Shown: piece after piece, positions 29,955-39,554 of the stretch
How positions within the stretch are numbered: position 1 is the first letter of the stretch
Layout: each line of letters opens with the position of its first letter
From: Arachnia propionica
GTDB lineage: Bacteria; Actinomycetota; Actinomycetes; Propionibacteriales; Propionibacteriaceae
NCBI RefSeq assembly: GCF_037055325.1
Contig: NZ_CP146373.1
Span: 2,170,001-2,234,000 of the forward strand
DNA: 64,000 bases
Direction of reading: 5' to 3'
Program-made: the position numbers and the translations under genes
Notes under the pieces: generated by a model
What the model saw: the letters and a program-made list of their open reading frames with translations, nothing else
Told to the model about the DNA's origin: nothing
Databases searched by the model: none

Positions 29955-31426
29955 AGGTAGCTCTCCTTGGTCCACAGATGCATGACGGCGCGTGAGCGCC
30001 AGGGCCGCCAGGTCTCTGCTCGTGCGAGCACCTGACGGGAGGTCGCGAGACCGAGGGCGCGTTGAAGCACCAAATCCCCGGACGGGCAGGCGTCTGGATC
30101 ACCCAGTCCACGCATGGCGATGAACTCGGTGGTCCATGCCCCGATCCCACGGATACCCAACAACCTGCTGCGGGTCTCGATCCGGTCGGCCTGCGGGTCG
30201 AGACGAAGCCCACCCACCAGTTCAACTGCCAAGGCGTGCAGCGTCGCGGCCTTGGAGCGGGTCAGCCTCAAGGAATCCCGGAGCCCATCCGGTCCCGCCT
30301 CGGCCACCTCTGCAGGATCGGGTGGTAGCCGCCATCCTTCCCCCAGTCCCGAGATGGGCTTGCCGTATGACGTTATGAAACGTTCCTGCACTGTGCGGGC
30401 TGCGGCGAGCGAGATTTGCTGACCCAGCACGGTGAAGAAGGCGAACTCGGCTCCGTCGATCACCCCGGGCACTCGAAGACCGGGACGCTCGGCGACCAGC
30501 GGGGCCAACTGCGGGTCGCGGCGAAGCAGGACATCAGCGGTCGAGGTGTCGGCATCCACGGCTAGCCAGCGCCGCACCGCGACGAGGGTGGGCGCCAGGG
30601 CGCCGAGCGCCGGCAGGTCCAGCTCCACCCTGCCCATCACGTCGGTTCGCACCAGCGCTGCACCCACCGGCGTGTTCACCAGGCGCGTCACCATCCCAGG
30701 CTCTGCCTTCTCCACCCCTGACACCGCGTGTGTCGCGAGCGCTGCCCTCATGGCGCTGGCCGCCTGCTTTTCCGGGGCGGGCAACCGCACGGTCAACCGG
30801 ACTCGCCCGCCCTCACCTCGTGCCGTCTCGGGGCAGCGTCGCAGTTCTCCCGGGCTGGTACCGAACTCGGCGCGCATGACATCGTTGAATTGACGGACGC
30901 TCCCGAACCCTGCTGCAAAGGCAATGTCACCCAACCGCCAGTCGGTCTGATCCATGAGAGCCCTGGCGGTGTGGGCCCTTCGGGTCCGATTGATCTGTTG
31001 GACCGTCGCACCCACCTGCTCGCGGAAAATCCGGTTCAGGTGCCGTACACCGACACCAAAGCGTTCCCCCAGCCCGGCAACTCCGATATCGTCCACCACG
31101 CCATCACGAATTGCCTGCACAACACGACCCACCAGGTCCTGCCGGTCACTCCAGCCCACGTCACCAGGAAGACGGTCGGGACGGCATCTTCTGCACGCCC
31201 GGAATCCGGATGCTACGGCGGCAGCGGCGCTCGCGAAGAAACGACAGTTTTCGCGACGGGGCAGCCGCGCGGGGCAGGAGGGACGACAGTAAATTCCCGT
31301 CGATGTCACGGCAAGCACGAAATGCCCATCCCAGGCATGTTCGCGACCAGCGCACGCCCTGTAACAGGACTCCTCGTCGAGGGGAAGAGTGTTCACATCA
31401 CACAAGTCTGCTGGATCTCTGATCAA
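29951..31426 (-). CDS. Ada-AraC-AlkA fusion: alkylation sensor and 3-methyladenine DNA glycosylase II
   Basis: Three units are fused in 491 residues. Residues 15-90 are the Ada zinc domain with four cysteines (GIYCRPSCPARLP, FRACRRCRPD), the phosphotriester-methyl acceptor. Residues 95-195 are an AraC-type double helix-turn-helix. Residues 210-491 are an AlkA-like HhH-GPD glycosylase with IRGIGAWTTEFIAM and the catalytic Asp in PSGDLVL. The first part could activate this operon on alkylation damage, as Ada does in E. coli. It overlaps ogt by 4 bases. The start at 31426 is uncertain; a GTG eleven codons later is possible. Confidence 0.9.
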   Translation of the reverse strand: MIRDPADLCDVNTLPLDEESCYRACAGREHAWDGHFVLAVTSTGIYCRPSCPARLPRRENCRFFASAAAAVASGFRACRRCRPDRLPGDVGWSDRQDLVGRVVQAIRDGVVDDIGVAGLGERFGVGVRHLNRIFREQVGATVQQINRTRRAHTARALMDQTDWRLGDIAFAAGFGSVRQFNDVMRAEFGTSPGELRRCPETARGEGGRVRLTVRLPAPEKQAASAMRAALATHAVSGVEKAEPGMVTRLVNTPVGAALVRTDVMGRVELDLPALGALAPTLVAVRRWLAVDADTSTADVLLRRDPQLAPLVAERPGLRVPGVIDGAEFAFFTVLGQQISLAAARTVQERFITSYGKPISGLGEGWRLPPDPAEVAEAGPDGLRDSLRLTRSKAATLHALAVELVGGLRLDPQADRIETRSRLLGIRGIGAWTTEFIAMRGLGDPDACPSGDLVLQRALGLATSRQVLARAETWRPWRSRAVMHLWTKESYL

Positions 31427-31509
31427 ATTCTCTGGCGGAATCAGGACATCTCAGCACAAATCTTAAGACCCGGCCACGACGCAATCCGACAAGGCACTAG
31501 TGTTCTTGT

Positions 31510-33591
31510 ATGGCCTCAAAGTCGAGTACACACGTAGCAATCAATTCTCCCGAGCAGATCCGCAATGTCATCCTCGTTGGTGCCAGCGGTTCGGGGAAGA
31601 CCACCCTCTTCGAGCACCTCCTGCGTGCCAGGGTGGAGGGCTATCGCGGCGAGAAGGACACCCCCGAGCGAGCGGCCTCCCTCACCCTGGCCTCCATCCC
31701 CGCCAGAGATGTGCAGATCAATCTCCTGGACGCCCCCGGTCATCCCGAATACGTCGGGGAGCTGCGCGCCGGGTTGCGTGCAGCCGACGCCGCGGTGTTC
31801 GTGATCCCCGCCGGCGAGGAGATCCAGCCAGCCACCATCGCTTTGTGGGATGAGTGCCAGAAAGCAGGTCTTCCCCGCATCATCGCCATCACGAAACTGG
31901 ACCAGGGGCGCGCCGATTTCCTCGCCATGGTCGAGGTCTGCCGCGATGCCTTTGGTGAAGGTGTCGTCGCGGCACTGTTACCGATCCGCGAAGACGACCG
32001 CTCCACCGGCAACATTTCTCTGCTGAACAAACGAATCCACGACTACTCCTCCGGAACCCGCGTCTCCCGTGACGCCAACGAAGAAGAGAACGCCTACATC
32101 GACGAGCAACGCGCCCCGCTGCTGGAGGCGATCATCACCGAGCTCCAGGACGAAGACCTGATGGAGCGCTACCTCGAAGGCGAGGAAATCGCCGTTGCCG
32201 AGGTCTACGAGGTGCTGAACAAGGCAATCATCAGCGCCCGGTTCTTCCCGGTCCTGCCAGCCCACACCACCAGCGATGTCGGCACCGAGGAGCTGCTGCG
32301 TTGGATCGAGAAGGGTTTCCCCGCAGCCAACACCACCACCGTCCCCGACATCGTCACCCTCGACGGCGAAACCCTGCCGCGCGCCACCTGCGACCCGGAA
32401 GGTCCGCTGGTGGCGCAGGTGATTCGCACCACCAGCGATCAGTATTCGGGTCGCCTGTCGCTGGTTCGGGTGTTCTCCGGGACACTGCGCACCGACGATG
32501 CAGTCCACGTCTCCGGAAGGCGTGAGCTGTTCGGCGAAGCTGAGGACCCGTCCCACCCCGACCACGACGAGACCGACAAGGCCGGTCAACTCTCCGCACC
32601 CATTGGCCTGGAACTGGTGAACAAGAACAAAGCCATCGCGGGCGAGATCGTCTACGTCGCGCGTCTGTCCAAGGCCGAGACCGGGGATTCCCTGTCCACC
32701 CCGGAACGCCCGGGCGCGATCCGGCCCTGGCGGGTTCCGCAGGCGCTGCTGCCCGTCGCCATCGAGGCCGATACCCGGGGCGACGAGGACAAGCTCGGCG
32801 GGGCCCTGCAACGACTGGCCGTCGAGGACGTCACCGTCCGTCTGGAGCGTCACCCAGAAACCGACCAACAACTGCTGTGGACGATGGGCCAAGCCCACAA
32901 GGAGCTGCTGCTGGCGCGACTGCGGCAGCGACACGGCCTCAACATCCACGAGGTTCCCGTGAAGGTGCCGCTGCGGGAAACCTTCACGGTCCCGGCGAAG
33001 GCCCAGGGTCGCCACGTGAAACAGTCGGGCGGTCACGGCCAGTACGCGGTCTGCGAGATCGAGATCACGCCTCTCGAACGCGGAGCAGGCTACGAGTTCA
33101 TCGACAAGGTGGTGGGCGGCGCCGTACCTCGCCAGTTCATCGGGTCGGTGGATAAGGGAATCCAGTCCCAGATGGCCAAGGGCACCTTGTTCGGTTTCCC
33201 GATGGTGGACTTCGCCGTCACTTTGTACGACGGCAAAGCCCACTCCGTCGACTCCTCCGACATGGCATTCCAGACGGCGGGCGCCCTGGCGCTGCGTGAG
33301 GCCGCGACGGAGAACAACATCGGCGTGCTGGAACCGGTGGACCGGGTGCGGATCACCGTCGGGGAGGCCTTCCTGGGCGCGGTCCTGACGGACCTGGCGG
33401 GTCGTCGCGGGCAGGTGCTCGGCAGTGACGCCGACACCGAGCACCACGCCATCATCGACGCGCTGGTACCGCAGCTGGAGCTGATCAACTACCCCATCGA
33501 CCTGCGCGGCCTGGCACAGGGTACGGGCAGCTTCACCCGGGAGTTCAACAGCTATGAGCTGATGCCGCGGGAACTCTGGCCGAAGAAATAA
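31510..33591 (+). CDS. elongation factor G-like protein (EF-G2)
   Basis: This translational GTPase-like protein of 693 residues has the five-domain EF-G architecture. It belongs to the actinobacterial EF-G2 (FusA2-like) branch rather than canonical EF-G. The G1 loop is GASGSGKT at residues 24-31 instead of AHIDAGKT, G3 is DAPGHPEY, and G4 is TKLD rather than NKxD. Domain IV ([24 protein letters not shown]) and domain V ([17 protein letters not shown]) are present. The family's cellular role is poorly defined. It is monocistronic, with a strong terminator 12 nt after the stop. Confidence 0.92.
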   Translation: MASKSSTHVAINSPEQIRNVILVGASGSGKTTLFEHLLRARVEGYRGEKDTPERAASLTLASIPARDVQINLLDAPGHPEYVGELRAGLRAADAAVFVIPAGEEIQPATIALWDECQKAGLPRIIAITKLDQGRADFLAMVEVCRDAFGEGVVAALLPIREDDRSTGNISLLNKRIHDYSSGTRVSRDANEEENAYIDEQRAPLLEAIITELQDEDLMERYLEGEEIAVAEVYEVLNKAIISARFFPVLPAHTTSDVGTEELLRWIEKGFPAANTTTVPDIVTLDGETLPRATCDPEGPLVAQVIRTTSDQYSGRLSLVRVFSGTLRTDDAVHVSGRRELFGEAEDPSHPDHDETDKAGQLSAPIGLELVNKNKAIAGEIVYVARLSKAETGDSLSTPERPGAIRPWRVPQALLPVAIEADTRGDEDKLGGALQRLAVEDVTVRLERHPETDQQLLWTMGQAHKELLLARLRQRHGLNIHEVPVKVPLRETFTVPAKAQGRHVKQSGGHGQYAVCEIEITPLERGAGYEFIDKVVGGAVPRQFIGSVDKGIQSQMAKGTLFGFPMVDFAVTLYDGKAHSVDSSDMAFQTAGALALREAATENNIGVLEPVDRVRITVGEAFLGAVLTDLAGRRGQVLGSDADTEHHAIIDALVPQLELINYPIDLRGLAQGTGSFTREFNSYELMPRELWPKK

Positions 33592-33603
33592 GACAGAGCA
33601 GAC

Positions 33604-33650
33604 ACAACGATCAACTGCCGCCGGGATTCCCGGCGGCAGTTGATCGTTGT
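33604..33650. terminator. long bidirectional terminator hairpin
   Basis: Two perfectly complementary 22-nt arms (ACAACGATCAACTG... and its complement) with a 3-nt loop lie between the convergent EF-G2 and YccF genes, 12 nt from one stop and 10 nt from the other. The stem is unusually long. There is no long U-run. Confidence 0.75.
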
Positions 33651-33660
33651 CGAGGATTTC

Positions 33661-34083
33661 TCAGATGGAGTGCAAGGGACGATCCCAGGGGGCCAGGTTA
33701 TTGCGGTCCACGATCTGCTTGCCGAAGGGCGAGCAGGTGACAGGGATCATCTTCAACGACACGACCGCGTTGACGATACCAACGATGGTCACGGTCTGGA
33801 CGATCGCAGCTACGACGTGCCCAAGGGCCAGCCACCAACCACACAGGACAAACCAGACGAGGTTCATGATGCCGGAACCCATTCCGGCGTTCGGGCGCCT
33901 GACTACGGCTTTGCCGAAAGGCCAGGCGACGTAGGCGGCCATTCGGAACGCGGCGACACCGAACGGGATGGTGATGACGAACACGCAGGCGATGACCCCC
34001 GCAATCGTGTAGCCGATCGCTAGCCAGATACCGGCGAAGAGGAACCAGATCAGATTCAGCAGGGTGCGCATGGGGATCAGCAT
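33661..34083 (-). CDS. YccF domain-containing inner-membrane protein
   Basis: This 140-residue membrane protein is built from two copies of the YccF domain (about residues 5-60 and 80-130). Each has a pair of hydrophobic helices with the N-L-(I/V)-W-(F/L) pattern (LLNLIWFLFAGIWLA and IMNLVWFVLCGWWLA), and the conserved PFG repeats (TIPFGVAAF, WPFGKAVV, CSPFGKQI). No biochemical function is established. The start at 34083 has GGAAAACC in front; MRTLLN four codons later is an alternative. It is convergent with EF-G2. Confidence 0.88.
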   Translation of the reverse strand: MLIPMRTLLNLIWFLFAGIWLAIGYTIAGVIACVFVITIPFGVAAFRMAAYVAWPFGKAVVRRPNAGMGSGIMNLVWFVLCGWWLALGHVVAAIVQTVTIVGIVNAVVSLKMIPVTCSPFGKQIVDRNNLAPWDRPLHSI

Positions 34084-34107
34084 AGGTTTTCCACGACGCC
34101 AGGCGCT

Positions 34108-34920
34108 TCAGGTTTTCCCCTGACGCCCTCCCCGATCCGGTTGTGACCGGTTCGAGACGAAGGTGTAGCTGTCCGGGTCAAACCCGACATCCCCGCCGAA
34201 TGCAGCCTCCAGGGTGCCGTCATGGGCCAGGTCCTGGGGAACTCCCACACGCATTCCGTCGTCCGGACCGACCACCCAGAGCTGGTCGGCATGCCGGGCC
34301 GCCACCTCCACGTCGTGAGTGCACACAACCACCGCGATCCCGCGGTCGTATGCCAGGTCCTGCAGCAGCTCGAAGACACGGATCCGCCCGGGCGGATCGA
34401 GGAAGGCGGTGGGTTCGTCGAGCAGCAGCAATCGGGGAGCCTGCGCGATGGCGCGGGCGATCATCACCCGCTGCCGCTGCCCGTCGGACAGCTCCCACAG
34501 CATCCGTTCCGTCAGCTCTTCCGCACCGACGGCCTCGAGGGCGACGGCAACGGCCTCACGGTCCGAGGCCCCGAGCCGCCCCGACCATCCGGTGTGGGGA
34601 TGCCTGCCGAGGGCAATGACGTCAGCAACGGTGAGACGTCCCGGGTCGACCCGGTCGGTGAGCACCACCGCGACCTGCCGGGCCATGTCGTCGCGCCGCA
34701 TCCGCTCGAGGTCTCGGCCCAGCAGCCTCACGCTCCCGGCCAGTGGCGGCTGCAGCCCGCTGACGGTACGCAGCAGGGTGGATTTGCCGGCCCCGTTGGG
34801 TCCTACCAGACCAACGAGGTGCCCCTCCTCAAGGCTGGCTTCAAGCCCCTCTAGGACCACCTTCTGGCGTCGCCGGGCGCGGTACCCGACGGCAAGCCCA
34901 AACAGTTCCAGAACGCTCAC
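34108..34920 (-). CDS. cobalamin-type ABC transporter ATPase (BtuD/FecE-like)
   Basis: This is an ABC ATPase of 270 residues. It has Walker A GPNGAGKST, Q-loop VVLTDRVDPG, signature LSDGQRQRV (Asp where LSGGQ has Gly), Walker B LLLLDEPTAFLD and the switch His in CTHDVEVA. Its GTG start overlaps the permease stop (GTGA); the much longer frame upstream is out-of-frame permease sequence. With the permease and lipoprotein genes upstream and a cobalamin riboswitch in front of the operon, the substrate is most likely vitamin B12 or a cobamide. Confidence 0.92.
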   Translation of the reverse strand: MSVLELFGLAVGYRARRRQKVVLEGLEASLEEGHLVGLVGPNGAGKSTLLRTVSGLQPPLAGSVRLLGRDLERMRRDDMARQVAVVLTDRVDPGRLTVADVIALGRHPHTGWSGRLGASDREAVAVALEAVGAEELTERMLWELSDGQRQRVMIARAIAQAPRLLLLDEPTAFLDPPGRIRVFELLQDLAYDRGIAVVVCTHDVEVAARHADQLWVVGPDDGMRVGVPQDLAHDGTLEAAFGGDVGFDPDSYTFVSNRSQPDRGGRQGKT

Positions 34921-35939
34921 AGCGCAAGCCTCCGACGTTGCAGCAGAATCCAAATCACCACAGGCGCCCCGAAGGCGGCGTTGATGGCGTTCAGGGGCAG
35001 CACCGAATCGCCGGGAAGCCCGGAGATGATGTCGGCGGTCAGCGCGAGCAGCGCCCCCATCAGAGCGGTGGCGGGAAACAGGATGCGGTGATCGGACGTG
35101 TTGAAGGTACCCCTGGCCAGGTGCGGAACCGCGATACCGAGAAACTGGATGGGGCCACAGAAAGCGGTCACGGTTCCCGCCAGTACGGAGGTCAGCGCTA
35201 TCAGTACCATGCGCACCACCTTGAGGTTCAGGCCCACGCTCTGCGCGTAACGCTCCCCCAGCAGCAGCGCGTTGAGAGGTTTCACCAGCAGCAGGGAGGC
35301 CAGCAGCCCCGATCCGACCACCACGAGGATCAGCGGAAGATCCGCCCAGGTCACCCCGCCGTAGTTGCCGAACCCCCACCGGGAATAAGCGGCAATCAGC
35401 TGCGGGGTGGAGAAGGACATCATGATGCTCACACCGGCCGAGACCAGGTAGCCGATCATCACCCCAATCAGCAGCAGAGTCGCCGAGGAACGCACCGCCT
35501 GCCCCAACAACAGCACCAAAGCCATCACCAGTCCGGAGCCGATGGCGGATGCGACGACGACCGCCAGGTCACCCCCGAGCCCGAGTCCTGCGGTCAGGAC
35601 AGCAGCCCCACCGCCCCCGACGATGAGGATCACCGCCGCCACGCCCAGCGAGGAACCAGAGGAGATGCCGAGGATGAACGGATCGGCCAAAGGATTACGA
35701 AACAGCGTCTGCATAGCTAGTCCCGTGACCCCGAGCGCCGCTCCCGCCAAACAGGCCGTGATAGTGCGGGGAAGCCGGACGGAACCGACGATCAGCTGGG
35801 CGATGGGCCGGGCGGGTTGCCCCGTCAGCACCGCCCAGACCTCGTCGAGGGTGACCTGGGCGGGGCCGAGCACCAGCCCTGTAGCTACTGCTGCGATCAG
35901 CGCGCCGCCCAGGACCGCAAACCCGAGAGGGCGCCGCAT
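34917..35939 (-). CDS. cobalamin-type ABC transporter permease (FecCD/BtuC family)
   Basis: This 340-residue permease of the FecCD family has about 10 membrane helices. Conserved features include RLPRTITACLAGAALGVTGLAMQTLFRNPLA-like sequence near residues 60-85 and the C-terminal GLPGDSVLPLNAINAAFGAPVVIW region that contacts the ATPase. The ATG overlaps the binding-protein stop by 1 base (TGATG), and its own stop overlaps the ATPase start. The family covers siderophore, heme and B12 import; the riboswitch upstream points to B12. Confidence 0.92.
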   Translation of the reverse strand: MRRPLGFAVLGGALIAAVATGLVLGPAQVTLDEVWAVLTGQPARPIAQLIVGSVRLPRTITACLAGAALGVTGLAMQTLFRNPLADPFILGISSGSSLGVAAVILIVGGGGAAVLTAGLGLGGDLAVVVASAIGSGLVMALVLLLGQAVRSSATLLLIGVMIGYLVSAGVSIMMSFSTPQLIAAYSRWGFGNYGGVTWADLPLILVVVGSGLLASLLLVKPLNALLLGERYAQSVGLNLKVVRMVLIALTSVLAGTVTAFCGPIQFLGIAVPHLARGTFNTSDHRILFPATALMGALLALTADIISGLPGDSVLPLNAINAAFGAPVVIWILLQRRRLAL

Positions 35940-37168
35940 CAGGCTGGCAGCTGCTCGTAGAAGGTGTAGTCCTGGTCGGCGAACAGCTCAGGATGGGCGG
36001 CCTTGGCGAGGTCACGCAGCACCAGATCGGGGCGCACCACGCCCTGCTCCCAGTAGTCGTTCCCACCCGCGGCGTTGATGCGTTTGGTGGGGTTGTAGAC
36101 CCGTCCGTCCTGGGCCGCCTTGATCGTCGCCAGGGTGGGATCATCCGCGCCAATGGCGGAGATGGTTGGCCATTTCTTCATCATGTCGGCATTAAGCCAG
36201 ATGTCGGCCCGGGCACCGGCCTCCAGCATCGTCTCGATCGCAGTCTGTGTACTGCCGTTGGATTCGTCCTCAGCAAAGACGTACGTCATGCCAGCATCGG
36301 CGAGGAAGGCCGCCATATAGCTACGCCCTCCTGGACGGGCCCACTCCCCGTTGAAGGGGGCGCCGGTGATGGCGGTGGGACGGTCGGTGGTCTGCTGAAC
36401 CTTGTCCTTCACCGCCGTGTAGTCGGACTCGATCTGCTGGAAGACCTGGTTGGCGGTGCCTTCGGTGTTGGTGAACAGGGCCGTGAACTTCAACCACTCC
36501 GACCGACCGAGCGGCGTGTTCTCCAACCATTCGGAATTGCCCACCACAGGTATCTTCAGCTCCCGAATCTTGTCATAAGCCGGGTTGGGAGTGCCACTGG
36601 AGAAGAACAGGTCGGGGGTGGCCGCCGCGAGGCTTTCGACGTTGATGCCACCGGATTCGTTGCCGAAACCGGTGATCTTGCCGTCGGCGATGAGCTTTGT
36701 GACGGGTTCGGACCAGACGAAGGCCGGGGACTCCACCGCCACCAGGGAATCGGTGACCCCGAGCAGCTCGAAGGCGGGCAGCTGCGTCGTGGACGAGGTC
36801 GCGGCGCGGCGCACCGGGATGGAGATGCGTTGCGCATCGGCGAGTTCGGAGGGCAGCTCGGGGTTGGCACCGCACTGCACGAGGACGTAGGTCTCCGACG
36901 AGGCACCTTGCAGGGGCTCTTTGACTGTCACGGTCTTGTAGGAGCCGTGGTATTCCACCGTGACCCCAGTGGCGTGGGAAAAGCTCGTTTTCTCGGGGAA
37001 ATAGTCGGCGTTTGCGTCGTACTGGGTGATGCAGCCGTCGCTCCCGGTTCCGGTCGGGGAGCCCGAGGCGCTCCCCTCCGTGCGTGATGTCTGAGCGCAG
37101 GCCGTCAACGACAGCAGAGTGACAGCGACGAGGGCTGCGAGGGTACGGGTGAGTTCCACGTTGATCAC
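35939..37168 (-). CDS. periplasmic-type cobalamin-binding lipoprotein (BtuF-like)
   Basis: This extracellular receptor of 409 residues has a lipoprotein signal (VELTRTLAALVAVTLL, lipobox SLTAC) and two lobes of the type III binding fold (PNPAYDKIRELKIPVVG, EARPGGRS-like region, DYWEQGVVRPDLVLRDLAK). The start is a GTG at 37168 or at 37159; an apparent longer frame to 37378 runs through the riboswitch and is not coding. It is the first gene of a btuFCD-type operon read leftward. Confidence 0.9.
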   Translation of the reverse strand: MINVELTRTLAALVAVTLLSLTACAQTSRTEGSASGSPTGTGSDGCITQYDANADYFPEKTSFSHATGVTVEYHGSYKTVTVKEPLQGASSETYVLVQCGANPELPSELADAQRISIPVRRAATSSTTQLPAFELLGVTDSLVAVESPAFVWSEPVTKLIADGKITGFGNESGGINVESLAAATPDLFFSSGTPNPAYDKIRELKIPVVGNSEWLENTPLGRSEWLKFTALFTNTEGTANQVFQQIESDYTAVKDKVQQTTDRPTAITGAPFNGEWARPGGRSYMAAFLADAGMTYVFAEDESNGSTQTAIETMLEAGARADIWLNADMMKKWPTISAIGADDPTLATIKAAQDGRVYNPTKRINAAGGNDYWEQGVVRPDLVLRDLAKAAHPELFADQDYTFYEQLPA

Positions 37169-37194
37169 CAATCCTGGATATCGCGTCCTTATGG

Positions 37195-37312
37195 GATTGT
37201 CTTCGCTGGCAGTTCCTGGCTTCCCGGTGTCATGGGTCACAGTGGCGCGTCCGTTCCGGATTTCCACCGGATTCCTGCGCGGCGAGACTATGAGAAAACC
37301 TACCGTCAAACA
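37195..37312 (-). promoter_or_regulatory. cobalamin (AdoCbl) riboswitch upstream of btuFCD-like operon
   Basis: On the minus strand the conserved elements appear in order: GGTAGGTTTT, then AATCCGGTGGAAATCCGGAAC, then GACGCGCCACTGTGA, and finally the B12 box AAGCCAGGAACTGCC at about 37205-37220. The segment ends 30-40 nt before the GTG start of the binding-protein gene. Known cobalamin riboswitches shut off uptake genes when coenzyme B12 is plentiful. The boundaries are approximate. Confidence 0.9.
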
Positions 37313-37359
37313 TGTGCCACGTCGACAGTAGGTTCCGTTACCCCGGTTATCATCTCGGG

Positions 37360-38073
37360 GTGAAAGCTCCCCGCCCACAGCGCACCATCGTCAGTTTCGT
37401 GCGTCGCAACACCCGGATGAATGATTCGCAGTGGGCTGCATGGGATCGTCACCGGAACCATTTCCTCATTGATGTACCCACCGCGGAGATGGAAACGTCG
37501 ATTGCCGACGACGCCCACGTCGACTGGGACGCGGTATTCGGCAGGCAGGCCCCGCGAATCGTGGAGATCGGCTCGGGTAATGGGGATTCGCTGGTTCCCA
37601 TGGCCGCAGCCCGCCCCGAGAACGACTTCATCGCCTTCGAGGTGTTCCCACCCGGCATCGCCTCCACCATGGGACGCCTGGGCCGCGAAGGGGTGGACAA
37701 CGTGCGCATCGTGCCGGCAAATGGTGCGCAGGGGTTAGCGGTGCTGTTCGACGATGCTTCCCTAACGGAGCTGTGGACCTTCTTCGCCGACCCGTGGCGC
37801 AAGGCCCGGCACCACAAACGCCGCCTGGTCAGCACGGAATTTGCCGACCTGGTGGCGTTGAAGCTCCGGCCCGGCGGGCTGTGGCGGCTCGCCACGGACT
37901 GGGAGGACTACGCTTTCTGGCAGCGGGAGACGCTCGACGCCCATCCGCGATTCGAGAACCTCCACGACGACTGGGCGCCGCGGTACGAGGCACGCCCGGT
38001 CACGAAATACGAGGCCAAGGGCCTGGCGCAGGGCCGCAGGGTCTACGACCTGACCTACCGGCGGTTGCCGTGA
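37360..38073 (+). CDS. trmB: tRNA (guanine-N7-)-methyltransferase
   Basis: TrmB methylates G46 in the variable loop of tRNAs. The 237 residues contain the SAM motif EIGSGNGDSL, the FEVFPPGI segment, the substrate signature FFADPWRKARHHKRRLV, and a C-terminal TKYEAKGLAQGR. The GTG at 37360 (VKAPRPQRTIVSF) is chosen since sequence before it is unlike the family and lies in the gap shared with the riboswitch. It overlaps truA by 4 bases (GTGA). Confidence 0.94.
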   Translation: MKAPRPQRTIVSFVRRNTRMNDSQWAAWDRHRNHFLIDVPTAEMETSIADDAHVDWDAVFGRQAPRIVEIGSGNGDSLVPMAAARPENDFIAFEVFPPGIASTMGRLGREGVDNVRIVPANGAQGLAVLFDDASLTELWTFFADPWRKARHHKRRLVSTEFADLVALKLRPGGLWRLATDWEDYAFWQRETLDAHPRFENLHDDWAPRYEARPVTKYEAKGLAQGRRVYDLTYRRLP

Positions 38074-38882
38074 CTCGACTGCGCATCGATCTGTCCTACG
38101 ACGGCGGGGCTTTTCACGGCTGGGCCTCCCAGCCGGGGTTGCGGACGGTGCAGGGGGTGCTGGAGGAATCGCTGGGCAGGCTGCTTCGCCTCGACCCGGC
38201 CCCCGCACTCACCGTCGCGGGCCGCACCGATGCCGGGGTGCACGCCCGCGGCCAGGTGTGCCACGTCGATGTCGAGGACCCAGCCCTGTCCCCCGCCGAC
38301 CTGCTGCGCAGGCTGCGTCGAATCTGCCCCGACGACATCGCCATCCGTGACGTAACCGAGGCCCCCGACGGTTTCGATGCCCGCTTCTCCGCGGTCTGGC
38401 GGCGCTACTGCTATCGCCTGATCGACTCCGCGCAGGTGCCGGATCCTCTGTGGCGCAACCATGTGGTCCACCTGCGGCACCCACTGCACCTAGCAACCAC
38501 ACAGGAAGCGACACGACTGTTGACGGGGCTGCGGGATTTCGCCCCGTTCTGCAAGGCCCGTGAGGGCGCCACCACCATCCGCGACCTGCGGGAGTTCACC
38601 GTCACACGACGCGATGACGGGGTGGTGGAGGTGCACCTGCTGGCTGACGCCTTCTGCCACTCGATGGTGCGGGCCCTGGTCGGCGCACTGACCGTGGTCG
38701 GCGCAGGACGCCGGGACCTAGCATGGCTGAAAGAGGTGGCACGCAGTGACCGCCGCTGCGGGGAGGTACCGTTGATGCCCGCCCACGGCCTGGTGCTGGA
38801 AGAGGTCGGCTATCCCGCCGAGGATCAACTCGCCTCGCGTGCCCGCGAGGCCCGCGCCCGCCGAAGCCTGGAGGAGACATGA
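38070..38882 (+). CDS. truA: tRNA pseudouridine(38-40) synthase
   Basis: TruA converts uridines 38-40 of the anticodon arm to pseudouridine. The 270 residues start VTRLRIDLSYDGGAFHGWA and include the catalytic Asp in GRTDAGVHARGQ and the RYCYRL motif. It begins with a GTG that overlaps the trmB stop, and its own stop overlaps the next methyltransferase ATG. The longer frame upstream is antisense-like sequence within trmB and was not used. Confidence 0.95.
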   Translation: MTRLRIDLSYDGGAFHGWASQPGLRTVQGVLEESLGRLLRLDPAPALTVAGRTDAGVHARGQVCHVDVEDPALSPADLLRRLRRICPDDIAIRDVTEAPDGFDARFSAVWRRYCYRLIDSAQVPDPLWRNHVVHLRHPLHLATTQEATRLLTGLRDFAPFCKAREGATTIRDLREFTVTRRDDGVVEVHLLADAFCHSMVRALVGALTVVGAGRRDLAWLKEVARSDRRCGEVPLMPAHGLVLEEVGYPAEDQLASRAREARARRSLEET

Positions 38883-39472
38883 GCCACTACTTCACCAACG
38901 ACTCCTCCCCCATGATCACCCGCGAGATCACCGCCACGGTGTTCGGACGCGAGTTCGTCTTCACCACCGCGAACGGAGTGTTCTCGGGCACCCGACTGGA
39001 CCTGGGCACCTCGGTGCTGTTGCGCACCGTCGCACCGCCAGAACAGGGGCGGATCCTCGACCTGGGATGCGGATTCGGGCCGATAGCGGTAGGAATCGCC
39101 GCGGCCAGCCCCGAGGTGCGGGTGGATGCGGTCGACGTCAACGAACGTGCCCTGGCCTTGACCCGGATGAACGCGGAACGCGCCCGGGTAGCGGATCGGG
39201 TGCGAACCTTCTCTCCCGACGGCGCCGTCTACGACGAGATCTGGTCCAACCCGCCGATCCGCATCGGGAAGAAGGCCCTGCACGAGCTTCTGCTCACCTG
39301 GCTGCCCCGACTGAGACCCAACGGAGTCGCATATCTGGTGGTGAGCAAGAATCTCGGCGCGGATTCCCTCACGACCTGGCTCATCGAGCAGGGGTGGCCG
39401 ACGGAAAAGCTGGCCTCAGCGAAGGGTTTCCGGGTGTCGAAAGTCCGGCGCGACAGCGACTCGCCCGCCTGA
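38879..39472 (+). CDS. RsmC-like class I SAM-dependent methyltransferase
   Basis: This 197-residue methyltransferase is of the small RsmC/RlmG-like type. It has the SAM motif ILDLGCGFGPIAVG around residues 60-73, the acidic loop VDAVDVNERAL, and the catalytic SNPPIRIGKKA motif of N-methylating enzymes acting on rRNA guanines. Only the catalytic domain is present, as in many Gram-positive relatives. It overlaps truA by 4 bases, so it belongs to the trmB-truA RNA-modification operon. The exact target base is not known. Confidence 0.88.
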   Translation: MSHYFTNDSSPMITREITATVFGREFVFTTANGVFSGTRLDLGTSVLLRTVAPPEQGRILDLGCGFGPIAVGIAAASPEVRVDAVDVNERALALTRMNAERARVADRVRTFSPDGAVYDEIWSNPPIRIGKKALHELLLTWLPRLRPNGVAYLVVSKNLGADSLTTWLIEQGWPTEKLASAKGFRVSKVRRDSDSPA

Positions 39473-39554
39473 CTGACCCGCGGGTCCCCAAAGGCTGCAT
39501 AGGATTGGGGAGACCGTCGCGGCCAGACCGCGTGTCCCGAACCGAGGAGTCCCG

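Noticed and set aside
37169-37378. N-terminal extension of the BtuF-like protein
   Set aside because: The extra frame coincides with the cobalamin riboswitch, and a lipoprotein signal peptide begins at the later GTG.
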